Of a stretch of 64,000 nt of DNA, positions 44,574 through 52,798 are shown one piece after another. Origin of the DNA: Gynuella sp050296195 (lineage in GTDB: Bacteria; Pseudomonadota; Gammaproteobacteria; Pseudomonadales; Natronospirillaceae); NCBI RefSeq assembly GCF_050296195.1, contig NZ_JBNKRB010000012.1. The stretch is one strand, 5' to 3'. A program made the position numbers and the translations under genes. Under the pieces are notes generated by a model that saw only the letters and a program-made list of their open reading frames with translations, was not told the DNA's origin and did not search any database. Numbering within the stretch: position 1 is the stretch's first letter; each line of letters starts with the position of its first letter.

Positions 44574-45286
44574 ACCATAAAGTCCGTTTATCTCTTGCTC
44601 TGTCCGGAGCCAGAGACACTATTCCGTTAGTCATCGCCGCCATGCCTTTCGGCCTGGTATTTGGTGCACTGGCCATTAGTTCAGGCTTTTCTGCCACCTT
44701 TACTATGGCCATGTCAATATTTGTATTCGCCGGTGCATCACAGTTTATCGCCATATCCCTGCTCGCTTCTGCAGCAGCATTTCCTATCGTGCTAATTACC
44801 GTGTTCATCGTTAATTTACGACACCTGCTGTATTCGGCGTCACTGATGAACGATATGCACACACTGGCTGGATGGGCAAAACCGATACTATCATTCTGGA
44901 TGACGGACGAAACCTTTGCCGTGGTTACCAATCGTCGACTAAAGTACCCCAAATCTCCGGGCTTATTCTGGTACTACCTTGGATCCGCCCTCTTTATGTA
45001 TCTCAACTGGCAACTCTTTACCTGGGTGGGCATTCATGCCGGAGAACGGATTCCGGATATAAATAAATGGGGGCTGGATGTCGCCATGGTCGTGGCATTT
45101 ATAGGCATTGTCACGCCGTTACTGAAAACCAAAAGCCACTGGGCCTGTGCACTGACTGCTGCCGTCAGTGCTGGACTAACCATTCACTGGCCATATCAAC
45201 TAGGATTTTTATTCAGCTGCGCATTGGCAATTATCGTAGGTGTCACAATCAACTCGAAAACTCGAACGGAAGTGCAACATGTATGA
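44570..45286 (+). CDS. azlC: AzlC-type branched-chain amino acid exporter, large subunit
   Basis: 238 residues. Several hydrophobic helices (six or more) with PLVIAAMPFGLVFGALAISSG and VFAGASQFIAISLL, the family's hallmark, then VNLRHLLYSASL. It forms an exporter of branched-chain and related amino acids with AzlD, encoded next and overlapping by 8 bases. Inner-membrane location. A regulator precedes it with a 4-base overlap. The class IV aminotransferase gene 1.6 kb upstream may be a functional neighbour. Confidence 0.9.
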   Translation: MNHKVRLSLALSGARDTIPLVIAAMPFGLVFGALAISSGFSATFTMAMSIFVFAGASQFIAISLLASAAAFPIVLITVFIVNLRHLLYSASLMNDMHTLAGWAKPILSFWMTDETFAVVTNRRLKYPKSPGLFWYYLGSALFMYLNWQLFTWVGIHAGERIPDINKWGLDVAMVVAFIGIVTPLLKTKSHWACALTAAVSAGLTIHWPYQLGFLFSCALAIIVGVTINSKTRTEVQHV

Positions 45287-45593
45287 GGTATTATTGATCG
45301 CCGGCATGATGGCACTGACCTTCGGTCCGCGCTACCTGCCTTTCGCTCTCGCCGGCCGGATTCAGTTGCCGCCGCTGGTCACACAAGCACTGGAATTCGT
45401 ACCAGTGGCCGTACTCACCGCCATCATCATACAGGCAACCCTTTATCGGGATGGGATACTTGCCATCAACCTGGAAAACCACTACCTGGTTGCCGCCCTG
45501 TGTGCTTTCGCAACATCACTGCTGACCAAACATATGTTTCTGACCATTCTGGTTGGGCTGGTAACTTATGGAATCAGTCTTTGGCTGGGATAA
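45279..45593 (+). CDS. azlD: AzlD-type branched-chain amino acid exporter, small subunit
   Basis: 104 residues from the ATG at 45279, which has GGAAG upstream and overlaps the azlC stop by 8 bases; an upstream in-frame start at 45240 lies deep in azlC and is unlikely. Three or four membrane helices with ALTFGPRYLPFALAGR near the start and ALEFVPVAVLTAIIIQA, typical of AzlD/LIV-AT small subunits. Works only with AzlC. Last gene of the regulator-azlC-azlD operon, and convergent with katG. Confidence 0.9.
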   Translation: MYEVLLIAGMMALTFGPRYLPFALAGRIQLPPLVTQALEFVPVAVLTAIIIQATLYRDGILAINLENHYLVAALCAFATSLLTKHMFLTILVGLVTYGISLWLG

Positions 45594-45661
45594 TATTCTG
45601 AGAAATTCTTGCAGATTACGTGGATGTCTCATTGAACTTACATCGACACCCACCTAAACAA

Positions 45662-45699
45662 TGTGGATGCCTTACTCTGAAAGAATAAGGACATCCACA
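45662..45699. terminator. Long hairpin between azlD and katG
   Basis: TGTGGATG and CCTTA (45662-45674) pair with TAAGG (45686-45690) and CATCCACA (45692-45699), a 13-bp stem with one bulge. Neither side has a strong T tract. It lies between convergent genes and probably terminates katG. Confidence 0.5.
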
Positions 45700-45723
45700 C
45701 ATTCCAAGGGACAGTGTTTTGGT

Positions 45724-47898
45724 TTAACGCAGATCGAAACGATCCAGCTCCATCACTTTGGTCCAGGCCGCTACAAAATCGTTCACAAATTTCTCCTGTG
45801 CGTCAGCAGTCGCATACACTTCTGCGAGAGCCCGCAACTGGGAATTTGAGCCGAATAGCAGATCAACACGTGTAGCAGTCCACTGCATCACACCCGTCTT
45901 GCGGTCGGTGCCTTCAAATACATCCTCTTCTTTGGATATCGGTTTCCAGGTCGTATTCATATCCAACAGATTAACAAAGAAGTCATTACTTAATACTCCG
46001 GGACGATCTGTGAAAACGCCATGCACACTCTGCCCGACATTAGTGTTCAACGCCCGAAGACCACCAACCAACACCGTCATTTCAGGTGCTGTCAGAGTTA
46101 ACAGCTGGGCACGATCCACCAGCAACTCCTCAGCCGATACGGTAAACCGGGCTTTCTGATAGTTCCGAAAACCATCGGCAACGGGCTCAAGGTGGGCAAA
46201 AGACTCTACATCTGTCTGCTCAGCCGAGGCATCCATACGACCCGCCCTAAACGGAACGGTAACGTTCTGACCAACAGCTTTGGCAGCCTGTTCAACCGCA
46301 GCACCTCCGGCAAGCACGATCAAATCCGCCAGGGAGATTTTTTTACCACCGGTCTGGGCATCGTTAAACTCACTCTGTATGCCTTCCAGCACACTCAATA
46401 CCCTGGCCAATTGATCAGGTTGATTGGCCTCCCAGTCTTTCTGCGGAGCCAGGCGTATACGGGCACCATTCGCCCCTCCACGCATATCAGATCCACGGAA
46501 TGTGGATGCCGAAGCCCAGGCAGTAGAGACCAGTTCTGAAACGGATAATCCTGATGCCAGTACTTTGGCTTTCAATGCCGCAACATCGCTATCGTTTACC
46601 AGTTCATGGTCAACCGCTGGAATTGGATCCTGCCAAATCAACTCTTCTGCTGGGACTTCTTCACCCAGGTAACGAGCACGCGGTCCCATATCACGGTGAG
46701 TCAGCTTGAACCATGCCCGGGCAAAAGCATCAGCAAACTGTTCCGGGTTTTCATAAAAACGCCGAGAGATCTTTTCGTAAGCAGGATCGAAACGCAAAGA
46801 AAGATCCGTCGTCAGCATGGTAGGCCGGTGATTTTTTGAACGGTCATGAGCATCCGGAACTGTTTTATCACTATCTTTCGCCACCCATTGATGTGCGCCA
46901 GCCGGACTCTTGGTCAATTCCCATTCATAGCCAAACAGGTTTTCGAAGAAGTTATTACTCCATTGTGTCGGTGTGGTGGTCCAGGTCACTTCCAGGCCAC
47001 TGGTGATGGTGTCACCGCCCTTACCACTACCATAGCTGCTCTTCCAGCCCAAACCCTGCTCTTCAATACTGGCGGCTTCAGGATCAGCCCCCACCAGCGC
47101 CGCATCGCCGGCACCATGGGTTTTACCGAAGGTATGTCCACCCGCAATCAGAGCGACAGTTTCTTCATCATTCATCGCCATGCGGGCAAAGGTTTCACGG
47201 ATATCGTGGGCAGCCGCCAGAGGATCAGGGTTACCATTCGGGCCTTCCGGATTCACGTAGATAAGCCCCATCTGCACCGCGGCCAAAGGATCTTCCAGGT
47301 CCCGGTCACCGGAATAACGCTTGTCATCCAACCAGGATTTTTCGTTACCCCAGTAAATATCTTCTTCAGGTTCCCAGATATCCACACGACCACCAGCAAA
47401 CCCAAACGTTTTAAAGCCCATGGACTCCAATGCCACGTTACCGGTCAAAATCATCAGATCTGCCCAGGAAATTTTGTCGCCATACTTTTGTTTGACGGGC
47501 CACAACAAGCGACGGGCTTTATCGAGGTTAACGTTATCCGGCCAACTGTTCAGGGGCGCGAAGCGCTGCGAGCCGGTACCACCACCACCGCGACCATCAC
47601 TGGTACGATAAGTACCGGCACTGTGCCAGGCCATGCGGATAAACAGCGGGCCATAATGACCAAAATCAGCTGGCCACCAATCCTGAGAGTCCGTCATCAA
47701 AACTTCAAGATCTCTCTTAACTGCAGCCAGATCAAGCTTGGCAAACTCTTCAGCATAATTAAAACCATCACCCATCGGATTAGATTTAGTCGTGTGCTGA
47801 TGGAGAATGGATAAGCGTAATTGATTAGGCCACCAGTCGCGGTTTGAGGTGCCGCCGCCAGCTGAATGATTAAATGGACATTTGCTCGTATCTGTCAT
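45724..47898 (-). CDS. katG: Catalase-peroxidase
   Basis: 724 residues, normal for the two-domain haem enzyme. The N-terminal active domain has the distal Arg-Trp-His in FIRMAWHSAGTYR and the proximal His in IAGGHTFGKTHG. GLIYVNPEGPNG includes the Tyr of the Met-Tyr-Trp adduct needed for catalase activity. The C-terminal half is the haemless copy. It removes H2O2 in the cytoplasm; no signal peptide. GGAGAG precedes the ATG. No OxyR site of standard spacing was found upstream. Confidence 0.97.
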   Translation of the reverse strand: MTDTSKCPFNHSAGGGTSNRDWWPNQLRLSILHQHTTKSNPMGDGFNYAEEFAKLDLAAVKRDLEVLMTDSQDWWPADFGHYGPLFIRMAWHSAGTYRTSDGRGGGGTGSQRFAPLNSWPDNVNLDKARRLLWPVKQKYGDKISWADLMILTGNVALESMGFKTFGFAGGRVDIWEPEEDIYWGNEKSWLDDKRYSGDRDLEDPLAAVQMGLIYVNPEGPNGNPDPLAAAHDIRETFARMAMNDEETVALIAGGHTFGKTHGAGDAALVGADPEAASIEEQGLGWKSSYGSGKGGDTITSGLEVTWTTTPTQWSNNFFENLFGYEWELTKSPAGAHQWVAKDSDKTVPDAHDRSKNHRPTMLTTDLSLRFDPAYEKISRRFYENPEQFADAFARAWFKLTHRDMGPRARYLGEEVPAEELIWQDPIPAVDHELVNDSDVAALKAKVLASGLSVSELVSTAWASASTFRGSDMRGGANGARIRLAPQKDWEANQPDQLARVLSVLEGIQSEFNDAQTGGKKISLADLIVLAGGAAVEQAAKAVGQNVTVPFRAGRMDASAEQTDVESFAHLEPVADGFRNYQKARFTVSAEELLVDRAQLLTLTAPEMTVLVGGLRALNTNVGQSVHGVFTDRPGVLSNDFFVNLLDMNTTWKPISKEEDVFEGTDRKTGVMQWTATRVDLLFGSNSQLRALAEVYATADAQEKFVNDFVAAWTKVMELDRFDLR

Positions 47899-48258
47899 AA
47901 GGACTCTCCGGTTATATTTTTCGATTTTTCTGCTTTGTGGTTATATTTATAGTCGTTATGCTGGTCTGTGACTAACCCAAATAATCGTAGATAACGATAG
48001 ATTTTATTGACGATAGGAAATGGAAAAGATTGGGCAAAGGGATAGGAATATTTTCACTCGCACAAAAGGCATGCCATATTCCCCAGTGAAAATAGAAAAG
48101 AAAGCGTCTTCAAGTACTGACAATCACACCAAAATGTCATTACAACTCACTACCCACGACATATTCATTCATGCAAGTGATCTGTTGAAGGCCAGCCTTT
48201 TCATGTGGCTTCAACTGGATACTCAGGAATAAGCCAAACCAGTTGAAAATACTACGAC
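47899..48258. other. Upstream region of katG
   Basis: 360 bp between katG (minus) and the 3' end of a methyltransferase gene (minus). It holds the katG promoter. A 70-codon plus-strand frame (48020-48232) has no recognisable features and is probably not a gene. Confidence 0.45.
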
Positions 48259-48954
48259 CTATATGCGTTTAGATAGCCAGGCACGAATCAATCCAGCTTG
48301 AAAAAACTGAACCGGAGACTCAAATCCACCTGATTTGATGATCTGCTCTACTTTCTGTGCTGCCAGGACGGCCACATCGTTAGCATAGGCATGACGTACT
48401 CGCTCCAGATTTTCAGAGGTTATATCGACGGAAGATATCATATCCATCCAGAATGGCAGCAAAGTCGCATACTCAGACGACTCAATATCGGAAGACAGAT
48501 CCGAACTCGCAAGCAGCGCTCCGGGTTTCAGTCGGTCCGCGATCTCTTGAAAAAAAGCTGATCTTGCCGTCGGTTCGAGAATAAACTGAGAGACCAGAAA
48601 ACACGTCGCCGCATCATGAGAGTTCGATACCGAAAGCGATTCCAGAAATCCTTCATGAAAATGGCAACGATCCCGAAAACCTTTTTTCTCTACCCGTTCA
48701 CGACAAACATCCAGCATCGCACTGGAAGGTTCGACCAGGGTAAACTGCCATTGGGGATGCTGTTCCGCGAGCCCCATCAGCTCTACACCGGTACCCACGC
48801 CAACACACAGAACCCGAGCATCAACAGGTAGTCCGGCAAACATCGATTGCAACAATAAATGCAAACAATTCTGAATCGGCGATGTTTTCGCCCATTGAGT
48901 ATCATAACCTTTAGCCTGCTGATCAAACAGTTCTTTGATTTCATCTTGATTCAT
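48259..48954 (-). CDS. Class I SAM-dependent methyltransferase
   Basis: 231 residues, with AGGAG ahead of the ATG at 48954. Motif I is VLCVGVGTGVELMGLA (about 45-60), a strand ending in an acidic residue (FTLVEPS) follows, and LLASSDLSSD is the later strand. The N-terminus resembles methyltransferases acting on small molecules (KELFDQQAKGYDTQWAK). No neighbour suggests a substrate. A MITE-like element lies just upstream of its promoter region. Confidence 0.8.
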   Translation of the reverse strand: MNQDEIKELFDQQAKGYDTQWAKTSPIQNCLHLLLQSMFAGLPVDARVLCVGVGTGVELMGLAEQHPQWQFTLVEPSSAMLDVCRERVEKKGFRDRCHFHEGFLESLSVSNSHDAATCFLVSQFILEPTARSAFFQEIADRLKPGALLASSDLSSDIESSEYATLLPFWMDMISSVDITSENLERVRHAYANDVAVLAAQKVEQIIKSGGFESPVQFFQAGLIRAWLSKRI

Positions 48955-49060
48955 AATAACTCCTAAATCACCTTAAGCCTGAACCACACGATATCGGACA
49001 AAAATACCACCTTTTGTTCTGTTGGCAGATTATCTTATCCGTTACTGTATAAAAACACTC

Positions 49061-49690
49061 AGGGGCCTCTAAAAAACAGTAATAATCTGATGCAGGACAC
49101 ATCGAGGTGTCGAACCACACGATTGCCACAGCCAATGCGAGTCCTGGGTAATCCGGATGTTCCATGCGATATCATCAGATATCTCTGGACAACAATTAAA
49201 AAGATCATAACGATCTATCTGATGACCGGATCAATAGAAAGTACTGCTGGCAAAACCGTCGTTTACCAGGGCCTGTCTCCATTAGTTTCATCGGCCTCCT
49301 GAGAGCCAGTTTCACTCAAATCCAGGCGCGAGGAGTGATATTGTAAAGCTCATCCATGAGCTTTATCCCTTCGGGGTTACACGCTAAAACGCTCCTGACG
49401 TTTTAGTAGCAGGCCTAAATGAGTGACGAGCAACGTCGAGTTGAGTGACACTGGCCTCAGCCCGAAGGGTTATGGCTAAAAAGGACGCACTTTGCGTTGA
49501 TCAACGTTCGCTTAGAATGACTAGGCTTCACGTTAATCGTCGGAATGCCGCATCACTTAATTGCAGTCTTTTTAGCCAATAACAGGTTCGACGAAATGAG
49601 TGTAGACAGGCCCTAGCGTGAATGAGGATTAAAGAGGACGGAGTTGACAATGTCCTGCACTAAAACAGGCCACTTTTCAGAGATTCTTTA
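49061..49690. mobile_element. MITE-like inverted-repeat element, copy 3, split by an insertion
   Basis: The left end (AGGGGCCTCTAAAAAACAG, core GATGCAGGACA at 49090-49100) and right end (TGTCCTGCAC at 49651-49660, then CACTTTTCAGAGATTCTTTAGA) form the same ~40-base inverted repeat as copy 2. The element is 630 bp because a different inverted-repeat element (49268-49614) sits inside it; the remaining ~280 bp is still longer than the other copies. Confidence 0.7.
49268..49614. mobile_element. Second type of MITE-like element, nested in copy 3
   Basis: 347 bp with inverted ends AGGGCCTGTCTCCATTAG.. and, reverse-complemented, AGGGCCTGTCTACACTCA.., alike over ~27 bases with a few differences. Inside are several smaller hairpins (AAAACGCTCCTGACGTTTT, CTCATCCATGAG, CCCTTCGGGG). 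No reading frame of note. A transposase would have to act in trans. Confidence 0.7.
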
Positions 49691-49880
49691 GAGAAAACCA
49701 CCAGCCTCAACAAGGGCATGGAAAACCCGGGAGCCATTGCCAATAAAATAACTGACTACTGAAACAGTATACGGAGCACCAGTGGCTATGCTTATATATT
49801 GAGATAACTATATACGGATGCGTAGACTGTAGAAAACAGGAAGGCGGTATTGACCGGAGTAGATTATTCCAGGCACAAAA

Positions 49881-49905
49881 AAGGCAAGCCGTGATGGCTT
49901 GCCTT
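49881..49905 (-). terminator. Terminator of the cold-shock gene
   Basis: AAGGCAAGCC and GGCTTGCCTT form a 10-bp perfect stem with a 5-base loop, and on the minus strand a T-rich run follows. It lies 22 bp beyond the stop. Confidence 0.93.
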
Positions 49906-49926
49906 CGTCAGAAATAGGTAGAGCTA

Positions 49927-50136
49927 TTAAATAGCTACAATATTCTCTGCTTGAGGACCTTTAGGGCCTTGAGTCACTGTGAACTGAACCGCTTGCCCTT
50001 CAGCAAGGGTTTTGAAACCAGAACTTACGATTGCGCTAAAGTGTGCAAAAACGTCTGGTCCGGATTTTTGTTCAATAAAACCAAAACCCTTAGACTCGTT
50101 GAACCATTTTACGGTACCAGTAGTTGAATTAGACAT
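49927..50136 (-). CDS. Cold-shock protein, CspA family
   Basis: 69 residues, one OB-fold cold-shock domain. RNP-1 (KGFGFI) and RNP-2 (DVFAHFSAI) are intact, so it binds single-stranded RNA and DNA. AGGAT lies about 10 bases before the ATG. CspA-type genes are usually controlled through a long 5' untranslated region, and the 500 bp upstream contain no other gene. Good terminator downstream. It cannot be assigned to CspA, CspC, CspD or others from sequence alone, though length and FKTLAEGQAVQF fit a general CspA/CspC type. Confidence 0.95.
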   Translation of the reverse strand: MSNSTTGTVKWFNESKGFGFIEQKSGPDVFAHFSAIVSSGFKTLAEGQAVQFTVTQGPKGPQAENIVAI

Positions 50137-50646
50137 AATGATTATCCTGTATATAGATATATGGTAGCCCTTTAAGAGGCTGGTGTAGCGGGAAAAACAG
50201 ACAAAAATTTAAAACTACAGGACGAAGATTTATGACAATGCAACGAAATGGAGAATATAAAAATGAGGCTTACTTTCTTGCTGGGGACAATCTATGCCCT
50301 ATCCAGAGCAAAGTCAACCGAATTTTTTAATGGATCACTAAGGGTTTTCAGAACAGCAACGCTCGACAATATATTGCACTATATACAAACTGCACAACCG
50401 CACTGAGCACCAGGAATTTCTGAACACGTACTGGCGTCGCAAACATATGAGTGACACATCTATTCCAACTGGTCGCACCAACCGCCCTTACCCATATCCT
50501 TAATGATGCATAGGCGTGTAGCTCTCCATTTTTCCGGACATCAAACAGACAATTGCGGCTTTAGCCTGTCGAAGAGAGTTAAGATATACATTTCTGTCTA
50601 TTGGCTTTCCCGCTGTTACTGAAATATCACCTAAAGTAAGCATGTC
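50137..50646. other. Upstream region of the cold-shock gene
   Basis: 510 bp with no gene recognised. On the minus strand it should include the promoter and long leader of the cold-shock gene. I did not find a definite cold box. Confidence 0.45.
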
Positions 50647-50690
50647 TAGGGGCCTCTGAAAAATAGGCCATTTTTCAGATGGTTCCCTAG
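50647..50690. mobile_element. MITE-like inverted-repeat element, copy 4 (minimal)
   Basis: 44 bp made of the two ends only: TAGGGGCCTCTGAAAAATAGG followed by CCATTTTTCAGATGGTTCCCTAG. GTCTAG occurs at both flanks (50644-50649 and 50691-50696), a possible target duplication. Confidence 0.7.
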
Positions 50691-50947
50691 GTCTAGATAT
50701 TCGTCCATTTATAATTTATCCAACGGACATTCATTAAAGGGTTTTATATCCCATTAATGATGTCTAAAAAGACCATCGTCATAATGTAAGTTGTACTCAG
50801 GCCTGATGGGTCCAACTGATTCCAATCGTTCAGATCACCGGTCCCCAAAAAAGCTGCGACAAATTATGCATCTGCCACAGCTATAGGACCGTTGGTATGA
50901 CAGATATTTATAAGACTATCACCCCAACCTCAGCACTGGCCTTTAGC

Positions 50948-52069
50948 TCAGTTATTAATCAATACATCTCCTACAATTCCCCATTGACGGCTGAAGGAAC
51001 TGTTCCAGGAAGAACTGGAAGTTTTGACGTACCAGGTGCCATCACTTGGGCGCCACACCGCCATATCTGCCTTGTTATCTCCATCAAAGTCAGTGTTTGC
51101 CAGAGGCACATCATTGACCAGTCCCCATTGTCGGCTGAAGCTGTCTTTCCAGCCAGAGGATGAGGTTTTTACATACCAGGTACCATTGGATGGACGCCAG
51201 ACGGCCATATCATCAATTCCGTCGCCATCAAAATCAGTGTTAACGATCGGTGTGTCACCATATAAGCCCCATTGAACACTGAAACTGCTATTCCAGTCGG
51301 AGGTGGAGGTTCTGACATACCAGGTTCCGTTACTCGGACGCCATACCGCAATGTCGGCTTTTCCATCACCATCAAAGTCACTGTCCATCAATGGAGTATC
51401 CCCTATCAGCCCCCACTGGCGAGTGAAACCGGATCCCCAGCCGGAAGATGACGTCCGAACCAACCAGTTACCGTCACTAGGGCGCCAAACAGCCATATCA
51501 TCAATGCCATCACCATCAAAATCAGTTTGTATAATCGGAATGTCACCTGCTGTCCCGTGTGCTACAGCCGTATTGGCACTCCAGTTTGACGAAGAGGTTT
51601 TGATGTACCAGGTGCCATTCGTAGGCCGCCAAACGCCCATATCACTGCGACCATCGCCATCGAAGTCGGAATTCCCCAAAGTAATATCTCCAACCTGTCC
51701 CCACTGCACGGAAAAAGAGTCATTCCAGTTCGAAGCAGAGGTTCGGGTATACCAGGTACCGTTGGAGGGGCGCCATACCGTCATATCACTAGCACCATCA
51801 CCATCAAAATCAGCATTCATAATGGGAACATCGTTGATGAGTCCCCATTGACGACTGAACGAGTTGGTCCAGACAGAAGAAGATGTCTGTACATACCAGG
51901 TACCATCGCTGGGCCGCCAAACAACCATATCTGTCTTGGCATCGTGATCAAAATCATTTTCAGCCATCGTATTTACGGCCAACAACGATACAGCTGCGAC
52001 ACCCGTTGTGAGCAGAAGCTGGTGGAAAAAGGAACGTGAAAACGACGGTGCGAGTAGATCTGAGGGCAT
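50948..52069 (-). CDS. Secreted seven-repeat FG-GAP/VCBS-like protein
   Basis: 373 residues. A signal peptide (about 1-36, ending TMA) is followed by seven near-identical 48-residue repeats, each of the form DFDGDGxxDMAVWRPSxGTWYVxTSSSxWxxSFSxQWG..GD. The DxDGDGxxD loops are calcium-binding as in FG-GAP and dockerin-like motifs. The seven blades suggest a beta-propeller. The DNA repeats are 144 bp, so the gene could gain or lose units. GGAGA precedes the ATG. Role probably adhesion or surface binding; no neighbour gives a clue. Confidence 0.85.
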   Translation of the reverse strand: MPSDLLAPSFSRSFFHQLLLTTGVAAVSLLAVNTMAENDFDHDAKTDMVVWRPSDGTWYVQTSSSVWTNSFSRQWGLINDVPIMNADFDGDGASDMTVWRPSNGTWYTRTSASNWNDSFSVQWGQVGDITLGNSDFDGDGRSDMGVWRPTNGTWYIKTSSSNWSANTAVAHGTAGDIPIIQTDFDGDGIDDMAVWRPSDGNWLVRTSSSGWGSGFTRQWGLIGDTPLMDSDFDGDGKADIAVWRPSNGTWYVRTSTSDWNSSFSVQWGLYGDTPIVNTDFDGDGIDDMAVWRPSNGTWYVKTSSSGWKDSFSRQWGLVNDVPLANTDFDGDNKADMAVWRPSDGTWYVKTSSSSWNSSFSRQWGIVGDVLINN

Positions 52070-52798
52070 AGACTTCTCCTTTGAGCGCTCATTGGTTTTG
52101 AATATTATTCTGACATATCGAGAAACGATATGAGTGGCCGACTACTTTACTACATGAGGAGACAGGCTGAATTTCAGTCATTAGTCGGAAAACCGCACAA
52201 TTCTGGAACACTCATTCAATCCAATGTTCCAACCGTCGGTTCAAAAAAACATCAAGGAGACTATCGGGCCATTTTTGATACCTAGAATACCTCTCTAAAA
52301 GAACACACTTACCTCACCATTAATACAAACAACAAGTGTTTTTTAGGCTCAAAAAAAACAAGGTACGGAATCTCGAGTTTTTTAATCAGAAAAAACAAAA
52401 AACATCATCATAAAATCATAAATCAGCATTTTCGATTCCACATAGAAACTTAGACTCACTCAATTTATGTCTAACAATACGATTCAGATCAATCATTCAT
52501 AAAAAACACCAGCCTCTACTGAATGATTCTGATTATCATGTTTTTTTCAAACCTGGCTTGTAATTTTTATAAATCAGTCATTTTTTATTGCTCCACAGCA
52601 GTGCAGATTTTTTTCCATTGAAAAAGCAATGCCCCTATCCAGATCAAGTTTTGAACACATAGATGATTAGTTACGCAACAGTTTAGGGCACCCTAAAAAT
52701 TCATACTAAAGGGGGAGTTCTTTTCGCCGAATTTTTGACACATAGTGGAGATATGGTTTAGCTCACTTTGTCGTTATACAAATTTATGTGAGGGCACG
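52070..52798. other. Long AT-rich upstream region of the lipid-synthase operon
   Basis: 730 bp with no gene between the divergent FG-GAP gene and the synthase. The middle (about 52340-52620) is very AT-rich with runs of A and T. It must contain both promoters. The ribosome site TGAGGG lies at 52789-52794. Confidence 0.5.

Noticed and set aside
47940..48020. OxyR binding site upstream of katG
   Set aside because: ATAG repeats occur, but their spacing does not match the ATAG-N7-CTAT pattern.
48020..48232. A 70-codon plus-strand frame upstream of katG
   Set aside because: No family resemblance, signal or ribosome site; composition looks random.
49090..49302. A 70-codon frame in the third MITE copy
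   Set aside because: It spans two different inverted-repeat elements and cannot be an ancestral gene.
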